Shown here in pieces: positions 1 through 6,596 of a stretch of 7,883 nt of DNA (positions within the stretch are counted from its first letter, which is position 1; every line of letters starts with the position of its first letter). The stretch lies in the NCBI GenBank assembly GCA_013152135.1, contig JAADGX010000166.1, positions 1 through 7,883 of the forward strand, read 5' to 3'. The position numbers and the translations under genes were made by a program. The notes under the pieces are model-generated. The model was not told the DNA's origin, made no database searches, and saw only the letters and a program-made list of their open reading frames with translations. Origin of the DNA: Chlorobiota bacterium (lineage in GTDB: Bacteria; Bacteroidota; Ignavibacteria; SZUA-365; JAADGX01).

Positions 1-1088
1 TCAAGAAATCCCTGACCGGCCAGTATCTTTCCGGAAAGAAGGTGATTCCCATCCCGGCACGGCGCAGGAAAGGCCGCGACGGAACCCTTGTCGTCAAAGC
101 ACCGACCCAGCACAACCTCAAGGGCATGGACGTCGCCATTCCGTTGCGACGCTTCGTATGCATCACCGGCGTGAGCGGATCCGGGAAAAGCACGCTGGTA
201 CACGACATCCTGTACGCCGGGCTCAAGAAACAATTCACCGGGGCGCACGAAAGCGACGTGGGAACGTTCAGCGGATTCAGCGGGGGCAAGACCCTCACAG
301 CGGTCGAAATGATCGACCAGTCCCCGATCGGCAGGAGCCCCCGCTCCAACCCCGTGACCTACATCAAGGCCTTCGATGCCATTCGCGACGTGTTCGCCTC
401 GACCCCCGCTTCCCGCATTCATGGTTTCAGCCCCGGTTTCTTTTCTTTCAACGTACCCGGCGGCCGCTGCGAGACTTGCGAAGGTGAGGGCTACATCAAG
501 GTCGAGATGCAGTTTCTCGCCGATCTCTATCTGCAATGCGAAGATTGCAAGGGAACGCGCTACAAGAAGGAAATACGCGAGGTCCGGTACCAGGGAAAAA
601 ACATCGTCGATATCCTGGACATGACGGTGGAGGAAGCGCTGGAATTCTTTTCCCGCGTGCCGCGCATCGCCGCCAAGCTCCGGGTGTTGAGCGACGTCGG
701 GCTTGGGTACATAAAGCTGGGCCAACCGGCTCCAACGTTATCAGGAGGAGAAGCCCAACGCCTGAAACTCGCTTCTCACCTGGGAAACAACCGCCAGGAA
801 CATACGCTGTTCCTCTTCGACGAGCCGACTACCGGCCTGCATTTCGACGACATCGCAGTGCTCTTGAAATGCTTCCAGGCCCTCATTGAAAACGGACATT
901 CCATTGTCGTCATCGAACACAATCTCGAAATCATCAAGTGTGCCGACTACATCATCGACCTGGGTCCGGAAGGAGGAGACCGTGGAGGTGAGATCGTGGC
1001 GGAAGGCACGCCTGAAGAAGTCGCGACATCCACGCGAAGTTACACTGGCAAATACTTGAAAGAAGTTCTTGCCCGCGGACACGCATAA
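1..1088 (+). CDS. uvrA: Excinuclease ABC subunit UvrA, C-terminal part (5' end outside window)
   Basis: UvrA is the damage-sensing ATPase of nucleotide excision repair; it acts as a dimer on DNA and loads UvrB. The frame is already open at base 3 and reads SLTGQYLSGKK before a GTG at 42, so the gene starts outside the window and that GTG is internal. Only about 361 of the roughly 940 residues usual for UvrA are present, covering the second ABC ATPase half. Counting from the GTG at 42: Walker A GVSGSGKS at 43-50, Q-loop near residue 93, a zinc finger of two CxxC pairs (C143/C146 and C166/C169), ABC signature LSGGE at 233-237, Walker B ending D260-E261, and H-loop H293. All key residues are intact. 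The wording around Walker B (TLFLFDEPTTGLHF) and FDAIRDVFAS resembles a UvrA form I associate with Bacteroidota, possibly a second UvrA paralogue; this subgroup call is from memory. It ends 30 bases from the convergent lpxD. Confidence 0.96.
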   Translation, partial: KKSLTGQYLSGKKVIPIPARRRKGRDGTLVVKAPTQHNLKGMDVAIPLRRFVCITGVSGSGKSTLVHDILYAGLKKQFTGAHESDVGTFSGFSGGKTLTAVEMIDQSPIGRSPRSNPVTYIKAFDAIRDVFASTPASRIHGFSPGFFSFNVPGGRCETCEGEGYIKVEMQFLADLYLQCEDCKGTRYKKEIREVRYQGKNIVDILDMTVEEALEFFSRVPRIAAKLRVLSDVGLGYIKLGQPAPTLSGGEAQRLKLASHLGNNRQEHTLFLFDEPTTGLHFDDIAVLLKCFQALIENGHSIVVIEHNLEIIKCADYIIDLGPEGGDRGGEIVAEGTPEEVATSTRSYTGKYLKEVLARGHA

Positions 1089-1100
1089 CGCTCCGCGGGC
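1071..1100. terminator. Inverted repeat between convergent uvrA and lpxD, candidate bidirectional terminator
   Basis: GCCCGCGG at 1071-1078 pairs perfectly with CCGCGGGC at 1093-1100, giving an 8-bp GC-only stem around a 14-base loop. The left arm lies in the last codons of uvrA and the stop codon is in the loop. The right arm lies 18 bases past the lpxD stop. No T-run follows on the plus strand, and only a mixed T/C/A stretch follows on the minus strand, so it is not a classic rho-independent terminator. The position between two converging genes is what suggests a role in ending or protecting transcripts. The repeat is seen directly; the function is inferred. Confidence 0.4.
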
Positions 1101-1118
1101 ATACGCGAAGAGAATGAA

Positions 1119-2177
1119 TCAGATGGTGATGCCGGAAGATTCGAGAGCTTCGATTTTTTCCTCCAACTCCCGGATTTTCTTGATGAGCTCGGGCAGTTGA
1201 CGGATTGCGCCTTCGAGACGCAGCGCCTGGTGGTGCTCCTTGGCGGGCGATCCCCAGTACGTTTTGCCGGCCTGTGTGAGCGATTTTGATACGCCGGATT
1301 GCGCCGCTATGGTCACATGGTCCGCGATCTCCAGATGCCCCGCAATGCCGACCTGCCCGGCGATGATAACGTGCTGGCCCACCTTTGTGCTCCCGGAAAA
1401 TCCCGATTGCCCCGCCACCACGGTATCGCTACCGATTTCGACGTTATGCGCAACCTGGATGAGATTATCGAGCTTTGCGCGCTTCCGAATAACGGTCTCG
1501 CCGAGAGTGGCGCGATCAATGGCGCAGTTTGCGCCGATCTCCACGTCATCTTCGATGACCACGATTCCCGTCTGGGGGATTTTTTCAAAGCGCTCGCCAA
1601 CGGGAACGAACCCAAACCCGTCGCTTCCAATCACGGTGCCCGAGTGAATCGTCACGCGCGTACCGATCCGGCTGCCCGAAAGCACGGTGACGTTGGGATA
1701 GAGAACGGTTTCATCACCGAGAGTAACGTCGGGACCGATGATCACACCATGCCCGATACGGCAATTCTTTCCGATACGGGTATTCTTCCCCACTACCACG
1801 AATTCACCGATCCACGTTCCTTCGCCGATGAATGCATCGGCGGCAAGTATCGCGGTGTCGGAGACGCCCGGCGTCAACCACTGCGGCGGCGTATAAAAGA
1901 ATTCCAGGCTTTTCACAAATGCCAGATAGGCGTCTCGCGCACGAATGATCGTAATGTCATCGCGTGTGCACGATGCGGATTCCGACAGGATGATGACCGA
2001 TGCCCCGGTCGTGGCGATGTATTTTTCATACTTCGGGTTGGCTACGAAAGTACATTCGCCCGGTCCGGCTTCCTCGATCTTCGCCATACGATGAACGAAT
2101 ACCGAGGGATCACCCTCGATCGTCCCCCCGACAATTTCCGCGAGCTGTGATGCAGTGATGGTCTCCATGGTCGTCAT
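1119..2177 (-). CDS. lpxD: UDP-3-O-(3-hydroxyacyl)glucosamine N-acyltransferase LpxD
   Basis: LpxD transfers a 3-hydroxyacyl chain from acyl-ACP to the 2-amino group of UDP-3-O-acyl-glucosamine, the third step of lipid A synthesis, in the cytoplasm as a trimer. The protein has 352 residues, close to the usual 340-350. Residues 1-100 form the uridine-binding N-terminal domain. Residues about 105-300 are a left-handed beta-helix of hexapeptide repeats (IGEG, IGKN, IGPD and so on). The SDGFGF motif is at 185-190, the presumed catalytic histidine is H244 in VAHNVEIG, and a second conserved histidine is H281. The tail (about 319-347) is charged, with the look of the coiled-coil end of the family. 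The ATG at 2177 lies one base after the stop of the upstream ompH gene, with no strong ribosome site at normal spacing, so translational coupling is likely; an ATG three codons later is the alternative start. It is the last gene of the block: no fabZ or lpxA follows, because the strand switches to uvrA. Confidence 0.96.
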   Translation of the reverse strand: MTTMETITASQLAEIVGGTIEGDPSVFVHRMAKIEEAGPGECTFVANPKYEKYIATTGASVIILSESASCTRDDITIIRARDAYLAFVKSLEFFYTPPQWLTPGVSDTAILAADAFIGEGTWIGEFVVVGKNTRIGKNCRIGHGVIIGPDVTLGDETVLYPNVTVLSGSRIGTRVTIHSGTVIGSDGFGFVPVGERFEKIPQTGIVVIEDDVEIGANCAIDRATLGETVIRKRAKLDNLIQVAHNVEIGSDTVVAGQSGFSGSTKVGQHVIIAGQVGIAGHLEIADHVTIAAQSGVSKSLTQAGKTYWGSPAKEHHQALRLEGAIRQLPELIKKIRELEEKIEALESSGITI

Positions 2178-2178
2178 G

Positions 2179-2706
2179 TTATTTCTTTAATAACCTGTCC
2201 AGGACTTTCTGGGTCAGGTCGTACTTGTCCTTGGCGTACAAGATGATGACTCCCCCACTTTTGTCCAGGATGTAATCATAGTCCTCCGCCTTGGCGATCT
2301 CATCCACCATGGCAAAGACCTTGTCCTGGATGGGTTTCATAAGTTCGTCTTCCTTCTTGAATAATTCCCCGTTCTGCCCGAATTTCTGATCCCGGAAGTT
2401 CAAAATTTTCTGGTCCAGTTCCCGGAGTTCCTTTTCCGCGGCCGCCCTGCCCGCATCGGTAAGTATCAGCTTCCGCTTGTCATAGTCTTCGAATTTATCC
2501 TGCCATTCCTTTTCCAGCTTGCTCAACTCCTTCTGCCAGGTGTCCACGAGTTGATCGAGCTTGCGCTGGGCTTCCTGCGCCTCGGGAAGGTTCTTGAGGA
2601 TGTAATCGATATCCACGTAGCCGATTTTCGACTGTGCAAAACCCGTGTTTCCGAAACCACTCAGAAACAGCAGGAAGACAGCGATAGAGGTAATAATGTG
2701 TTTCAT
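2179..2706 (-). CDS. OmpH/Skp-family periplasmic chaperone, second tandem copy
   Basis: Skp/OmpH proteins are trimeric periplasmic chaperones whose coiled-coil arms hold unfolded outer-membrane proteins on the way to BamA. The 175-residue product has a signal peptide: a hydrophobic stretch at about 4-19 with a likely cleavage after A24 (GFA before QS). The beta-strand motif IGYVD is at 28-32. A long charged helix runs from about 42 to 138 and is rich in Lys, Glu and Gln, as expected for the coiled-coil arms. The motif KFGQNGE at 108-114 is shared with the neighbouring copy. The end of the chain (YILDKSGG, VIILYA) is the second half of the base domain. It is roughly 40% identical by eye to the upstream copy, alignable almost without gaps, so the pair arose by an old duplication. 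It lies 16 bases after that copy and 1 base before lpxD. The ATG is preceded by a good ribosome site. The family is secure; the client proteins of this copy are unknown. Confidence 0.9.
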   Translation of the reverse strand: MKHIITSIAVFLLFLSGFGNTGFAQSKIGYVDIDYILKNLPEAQEAQRKLDQLVDTWQKELSKLEKEWQDKFEDYDKRKLILTDAGRAAAEKELRELDQKILNFRDQKFGQNGELFKKEDELMKPIQDKVFAMVDEIAKAEDYDYILDKSGGVIILYAKDKYDLTQKVLDRLLKK

Positions 2707-2712
2707 GGAAAT

Positions 2713-2717
2713 CTCCT
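2713..2717 (-). promoter_or_regulatory. Ribosome binding site of second ompH copy
   Basis: AGGAG on the minus strand lies six bases before the ATG at 2706, in the 16-base gap between the two ompH genes. It is the clearest Shine-Dalgarno sequence in the window and fixes the start of this gene. Confidence 0.7.
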
Positions 2718-2722
2718 GCGAT

Positions 2723-3253
2723 TTACTTGCCGCGTTTTATCACGTCCAGCACCTTGAACGTATAGTCGAACTTTTCATCGGCATAGAGCAATAACGACGC
2801 ATCCTGTAACTTGTCGAATACAAAGTTCAACTTTTCCTCCCGAGCGACTTTTTCAATCGCTTTCATAACAATTTCCTGCAGTGGCTTCAACGCTTTTTGC
2901 CGCTCGCGCACCGCTTCACCGTCTTGGCCGAATTTTTCGTTGCGGAATTTCTGGATCTTCCGGTCGAGCTCCACCAGTTCCTGCTGGGCTTTCTGCTTGG
3001 CTTCGTCGGTCATCATGCCTTGTTTGGCCTGAAAATCCTGGTATTTCTCCTGGAACTCTTTCTGCATTTTATCCAGCTCATCCTGCCAGGAACTGATAAG
3101 CTTTTCCATTTTTTCCTGGGCCTTCTTCGCCTCCGGCATCCCATCGAATATTTTCTGGGAATCGACGTATCCGATGCGCACGGATTGCGCCTGGGTGAGA
3201 GCTGAGACAAGGAGAAGAGCCGGAATGAATAGGATTGCATTTCTCACGAGCAC
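2723..3253 (-). CDS. OmpH/Skp-family periplasmic chaperone, first tandem copy
   Basis: This is a 176-residue member of the Skp/OmpH chaperone family and the first gene after bamA. A signal peptide is visible: hydrophobic residues 6-19 and a likely cleavage after A22 (TQA before QS). IGYVD at 27-31 starts the base domain. Residues about 42-135 form a long Lys/Glu/Gln-rich helix-turn-helix typical of Skp arms. KFGQDGE is at 107-113, and the C-terminal base strands (LNFVFDK, LLLYA) follow. The start is GTG at 3253, five bases after AGAGG. A GTG two codons later (3247) would also work, and no ATG is available before the signal peptide. The gene sits 72 bases after bamA, the widest gap inside the envelope block, so it may also have its own promoter. 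It differs from the second copy mainly in charge pattern and in one extra residue near the C-terminal strand. Family assignment is secure; which copy is the true Skp equivalent cannot be told from sequence. Confidence 0.9.
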   Translation of the reverse strand: MLVRNAILFIPALLLVSALTQAQSVRIGYVDSQKIFDGMPEAKKAQEKMEKLISSWQDELDKMQKEFQEKYQDFQAKQGMMTDEAKQKAQQELVELDRKIQKFRNEKFGQDGEAVRERQKALKPLQEIVMKAIEKVAREEKLNFVFDKLQDASLLLYADEKFDYTFKVLDVIKRGK

Positions 3254-3258
3254 GGTTA

Positions 3259-3263
3259 CCTCT
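3259..3263 (-). promoter_or_regulatory. Ribosome binding site of first ompH copy
   Basis: AGAGG on the minus strand lies five bases before the GTG at 3253 and eleven before the alternative GTG at 3247. Spacing favours 3253 only slightly, so the start remains a choice between these two GTG codons. Confidence 0.5.
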
Positions 3264-3289
3264 GCTTGTTAATTATTGAATGTTAGCTG

Positions 3290-3313
3290 TTTTTACAAAT
3301 CTTTGAGTAAAAA
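3290..3313. repeat. Short AT-rich inverted repeat in the bamA-ompH gap
   Basis: In the 72-base gap between bamA and the first ompH gene, TTTTTAC (3290-3296) pairs with GTAAAAA (3307-3313) around a 10-base loop. The 7-bp stem has a single G-C pair and would be weak as RNA. Just downstream on the minus strand, TTTG followed 20 bases later by TAATTAAC loosely resembles the Bacteroidota promoter pattern (TTTG, then TAnnTTTG), but only the TA and one T of the second box fit. The repeat is seen; a role in setting chaperone levels apart from BamA is only a guess. Confidence 0.3.
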
Positions 3314-3325
3314 GTTTCACCTGTG

Positions 3326-5698
3326 TCAGAATCCCCTGCCGAATTGGAAATGGAAATGCCATCCATCGGGCTTTCCATCCAACGGATCAACATCGTCAAA
3401 ACCGTATCCGTAATCAAATCCGATCAAGCCCACACCCATGATGAGAATCCGGGCTCCGAAACCGGCGCTTTTCTTTAAATCAAACGGATCGGCGTGCTGG
3501 AGGTCGAGCCACGTGTTGCCACCTTCGGCAAACGCCAGAACGTAAATCGGCATCGGGTTCAGCGTCACGGCAAAACGCAGTTCCATTACGTAGCGGGAGA
3601 ATACCGTTCCTCCCCGCACGATACCGCGCTCGCGGGGACCGATGCTGCGATCCTCGTACCCGCGCAAGGGCAAGGTCTGAATTTGTAACCCGTTCCCGCC
3701 CATGAAATAATACTCTATGGGGGGTATGTATGAATCGTCGGAGAATCCCTTCAGAAGTCCGAATTCCGCCCCGGTGTATAAGGTCAACCGGCTCTGCTCC
3801 TTGATCTTCAGCAAAGGCGTGAACCAGTCCAAGCTCAGATTGTGCTTCTGGTAATCAGTTTCACCCGGCAGAATACCCCCGCTGATAGTTGTCGTAAGGG
3901 AGAACCGCGTGCCGCGCGAGGGAAAAATCGGGCTGTCCAGACTGTTGCGGGAAATCACCTGGGTGATGCTGACCTCGGACCGGATTCCGGTATCATAGAG
4001 GATGCCGCCGTTCTTCACGTCGTATTGAAGAAAACGCACGAACCAGTCGCCACGAAAGTAATCATCCGGCCAGCGGAAACGCCGCCCGATGTTCCCCGAA
4101 ATCCCCGTCCGACGCAGATCATAGTAGTACTGCTGGCGTTCATCGAAAAGCGAAAACCCAATGGACGTGGGTGTGTCCATGAACCAGGGCTCGGTGAAAT
4201 TGATCGAGAAAATACGGAACCTGCTGGCTTCGCCGAACTGCCAATCCAGATTCAGTACCTGCCCGCCTCCTCCCGTGAACGGTGCGGTGATGTCAAAGTT
4301 GTTGAACGTCAATCCTATGGCGCCTGTCACTCCGAACGTCCCGCTGTATCCGACCGAGGCATTGAACGTGTCGCTCGACCGCTCCTCCAGCTTGTACACG
4401 ATATCGACCGTGGAATCGTTCACCGGTCGTGGTTCCGGACTGATGGTTTCCGGGTTGAAATAATTCAACGTGGCCAGCTCGCGAATACTCCGGATGATGG
4501 CGGCACGACTGAAATAATCACCCGGCCTCGTATACAAGATGCGGCGGATGACTTTATCACGCGTCTTGTTGTTGCCTTTCAGGTACACGTGACCAATGCG
4601 GAACTGGTGCGCTTCGCGTATGGAGATCACCAGGTCCAAGCTGTCGGAGGCGACACGGCGCTCCTCCACTTCCGCGTTGAATCCAAGGTAGCCGCTGTTG
4701 AGATAGAGCGAGGCTACATCGGTTTGTTCCTGGTTCCCCCGAAGGTTCGCGTCAAACGTCTTCTTGTCATAAACGTCCCCCGGTTTGAACCCGAGGCGTT
4801 CCACCAGGACGGAATCGTCGTATACCGAGTTTCCTTGCCATATGATATTTCGCACAAAATACTGCGGCCCTTCGCTAACCCGGATGTTGATGTACATGTT
4901 CTCCCCGGAATCATCGTACCAAATGGAGTCCGAGAGAATCTCCGCGTCGCGGTAACCATGCTCACGGTAGAAGTCGATAATCAGTTGCTTGTCTTTCTTG
5001 AACGCCTGGCGGTCGAACCGCGCGCTCCCCCAGAATTTCCACCATTTTTTCTGATCGGTTTCGTCCATCGCCGAGCGCAATTCGTCATCGTCAAAAGCAT
5101 GGTTGCCGGTAAACGTAATCGAAGCAATCTCGACTTCCGGCCCCTCGTCAATGGAAATGACCAGGTTCGCCCTGTTGCGACTTTCTTTGACCGGGACTAT
5201 TTCCGGGTGGATTTCCGCCAGGAGATACCCCTTCTCCTGGTATTCCTTTTTCAGTGCCCGGACAATCTTGCTCAAAATCTGGGGCCGAATAATCTGCCCG
5301 CGAATCAGGCTGACCTTGGAGCGAACATCTTCTTCACTCAATTCATCGTTACCGGTCACGACAACCGATTCAAGCCGCGGATATTCCTTCACCCGGATTG
5401 TCAAATAGATGCCATCGGGGGTTTCCTTGGAAACGACGATTTGCACGTCACTGAATATTTTCAGGTTCCAAAGCCTCGTGATGGCTTTTTGCGTTTGGTC
5501 GCCGGGCAAGGTGATTTGATCGCCGACGCGGAGGCCGGAGGTGGGAATGATCATAGCCGGATCGGAGGTAATATGTCCCTCTACCGATAACCCGAGAATC
5601 CGATAGGTCTTCGGGACCGCCTCCTGGGCGAACACATTGCCCACGAACAGAACACACAGCAAGGCAACGCTGACGGGCTTAAAGACTCGTGAAAGCAT
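3326..5698 (-). CDS. bamA: Outer-membrane protein assembly factor BamA
   Basis: BamA is the central Omp85 protein of the BAM complex; it folds and inserts beta-barrel proteins into the outer membrane. The product has 790 residues, near the usual 750-850. It has a signal peptide (hydrophobic residues about 9-20, likely cleavage after A24 in NVFA before QE). Five POTRA domains follow at roughly 32-107, 108-187, 190-279, 281-364 and 365-441. The third holds the KKWWKFW insertion seen in Bacteroidota/Chlorobi BamA. The 16-strand barrel runs from about 442 to the end. The LRGY motif of the lumenal loop is at 678-681 (the VRGF equivalent), and the protein ends in aromatic-rich WHFHFQF...F with a terminal Phe, the usual beta-signal. 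I chose the ATG at 5698; a TTG just before it (5701) is less likely. The start overlaps the end of uppS by 20 bases with no clear ribosome site, which suggests coupled translation. The opposite strand is open for 582 codons, a codon-bias effect. Confidence 0.97.
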   Translation of the reverse strand: MLSRVFKPVSVALLCVLFVGNVFAQEAVPKTYRILGLSVEGHITSDPAMIIPTSGLRVGDQITLPGDQTQKAITRLWNLKIFSDVQIVVSKETPDGIYLTIRVKEYPRLESVVVTGNDELSEEDVRSKVSLIRGQIIRPQILSKIVRALKKEYQEKGYLLAEIHPEIVPVKESRNRANLVISIDEGPEVEIASITFTGNHAFDDDELRSAMDETDQKKWWKFWGSARFDRQAFKKDKQLIIDFYREHGYRDAEILSDSIWYDDSGENMYINIRVSEGPQYFVRNIIWQGNSVYDDSVLVERLGFKPGDVYDKKTFDANLRGNQEQTDVASLYLNSGYLGFNAEVEERRVASDSLDLVISIREAHQFRIGHVYLKGNNKTRDKVIRRILYTRPGDYFSRAAIIRSIRELATLNYFNPETISPEPRPVNDSTVDIVYKLEERSSDTFNASVGYSGTFGVTGAIGLTFNNFDITAPFTGGGGQVLNLDWQFGEASRFRIFSINFTEPWFMDTPTSIGFSLFDERQQYYYDLRRTGISGNIGRRFRWPDDYFRGDWFVRFLQYDVKNGGILYDTGIRSEVSITQVISRNSLDSPIFPSRGTRFSLTTTISGGILPGETDYQKHNLSLDWFTPLLKIKEQSRLTLYTGAEFGLLKGFSDDSYIPPIEYYFMGGNGLQIQTLPLRGYEDRSIGPRERGIVRGGTVFSRYVMELRFAVTLNPMPIYVLAFAEGGNTWLDLQHADPFDLKKSAGFGARILIMGVGLIGFDYGYGFDDVDPLDGKPDGWHFHFQFGRGF

Positions 5699-6539
5699 CA
5701 ATGGCGCTTCGTAACAGGGATGATTTTGATGGAGAAGAGGTTTGCAATTGTTCGCTCACCATTCCGAAACGACGCTCCCGTCGCTGGAAAGCTCGAATCG
5801 CGTCGTATAGCGCCTTTCGGCGAAATTCCGGCCAGTAATTCGACACCACGAAAAATTCGGTGTACGCCAATTGCCAAAGCAGGAAATTGCTGATACGCAT
5901 TTCCCCGCTTGTGCGAATGAGTAGATCGGGATCCGGGATGCCCGCGGTGGAAAGATGATCCTCGATGACGGACTCGGTGACTTCGTTCCATGTCAGGTCA
6001 CCCTCCTGGACCTCGCGGGCGATCTTCCGCATGGCCTGCGTCAGGTCCCACCGGCCACTGTAGCTCAAAGCAAGAATCAACGTAAGACCGGTGTTGGACG
6101 CCGTTTTCTCAACAGATTCGCACAGCTCGATCCGGACTTTTTCCGGCAGACTATCAGTATCACCGATGGTGAGAAGGCGGACGTTGTTCTCGTGCAAGGC
6201 GTCGGTTTCATCGCGCAAAGCTTTCAGGAGCAAGCGCATCAACATGGATACTTCGTCCGCCGGCCGGCGCCAGTTCTCCGTGGAAAACGTGTACAACGTC
6301 AGGTATGAAACACCAAGCTGCCCGCACACTTCCACGATTTCCCGCACCGAATTCACACCCTGGCGGTGACCGTTGATACGATTCAAGCCGTGCGCTTTCG
6401 CCCACCGTCCATTTCCATCCATGATGATTGCAATGTGACGGGGAATGTTTCCCTGTTCCAACAGGTGTTGCTGCTCGGCTTTATCCTCGGATGACTGTTT
6501 CTTGCGTTTTTGCAATGCCCGCGATCTCGTTTTGTGCAA
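5679..6539 (-). CDS. uppS: Isoprenyl transferase (undecaprenyl diphosphate synthase)
   Basis: UppS is a cytoplasmic cis-prenyltransferase that adds eight isopentenyl units to farnesyl diphosphate, giving the C55 lipid carrier for peptidoglycan and O-antigen. All family motifs are present in the 286-residue frame: IMDGNGRWA at 39-47 with the catalytic D41, H58 in NGHRQG, FSTENWRRP at 85-93, SGRWDL at 161-166, and PDLLIRTSGEMRISNF from 204 with the metal-binding E213. The wording LILALSYSGRWDL resembles FCB-group proteins. No ATG or GTG exists before the first motif; the frame can start at TTG 6539, TTG 6515 or a TTG near codon 27, and none has a strong ribosome site. The listed start gives a Lys/Arg-rich N-terminal extension of about 30 residues that may not be translated. 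The start is therefore uncertain although the identity is not. It follows tpiA by 57 bases and overlaps bamA by 20 bases. Chain length (C55 or other) cannot be read from sequence. Confidence 0.95.
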   Translation of the reverse strand: MHKTRSRALQKRKKQSSEDKAEQQHLLEQGNIPRHIAIIMDGNGRWAKAHGLNRINGHRQGVNSVREIVEVCGQLGVSYLTLYTFSTENWRRPADEVSMLMRLLLKALRDETDALHENNVRLLTIGDTDSLPEKVRIELCESVEKTASNTGLTLILALSYSGRWDLTQAMRKIAREVQEGDLTWNEVTESVIEDHLSTAGIPDPDLLIRTSGEMRISNFLLWQLAYTEFFVVSNYWPEFRRKALYDAIRAFQRRERRFGMVSEQLQTSSPSKSSLLRSAIDAFTSL

Positions 6540-6554
6540 ACAGATACAATGAAT

Positions 6555-6585
6555 GAAAATTAGAGTATCATTTAAGGAAAATCAA
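6555..6585 (-). promoter_or_regulatory. Possible Bacteroidota-type promoter before uppS
   Basis: On the minus strand, TTG (6585-6583) is followed after 20 bases by TAATTTTC (6562-6555). This is close to the pattern known for the primary sigma factor of Bacteroidota (TTTG, 19-21 bases, TAnnTTTG), with one mismatch in each box. It sits in the AT-rich 57-base tpiA-uppS gap and would start the envelope block on its own. Transcription would begin only some ten bases before the TTG at 6539, which would fit a leader for a TTG start slightly downstream. AT-rich DNA matches such short patterns easily. Confidence 0.22.
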
Positions 6586-6596
6586 GGAAATAACCG

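Noticed and set aside
1089..1118. Small RNA gene or phage attachment site in the uvrA-lpxD gap
   Set aside because: Only 30 bases, with no tRNA-like end, no direct repeat and no mobile gene nearby.
1299..2150. Plus-strand open frame of 283 codons opposite lpxD
   Set aside because: Same register effect as opposite bamA; lpxD is intact with all motifs and the antisense product resembles nothing known.
3842..5590. Plus-strand open reading frame of 582 codons as a real gene
   Set aside because: It lies wholly inside bamA in the anti-aligned codon register, its translation shows no known domain and an unnatural mix rich in Arg, Pro and His, and bamA on the other strand is unmistakable.
5699..5701. 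TTG at 5701 as the start of bamA
   Set aside because: It is directly followed by ATG at 5698, which gives the same signal peptide and is the preferred start codon.
6574..6591. AAGGAAA repeated twice, 11 bases apart, in the tpiA-uppS gap
   Set aside because: Two copies of a 7-base AT-rich word are not enough for a repeat or binding-site claim.
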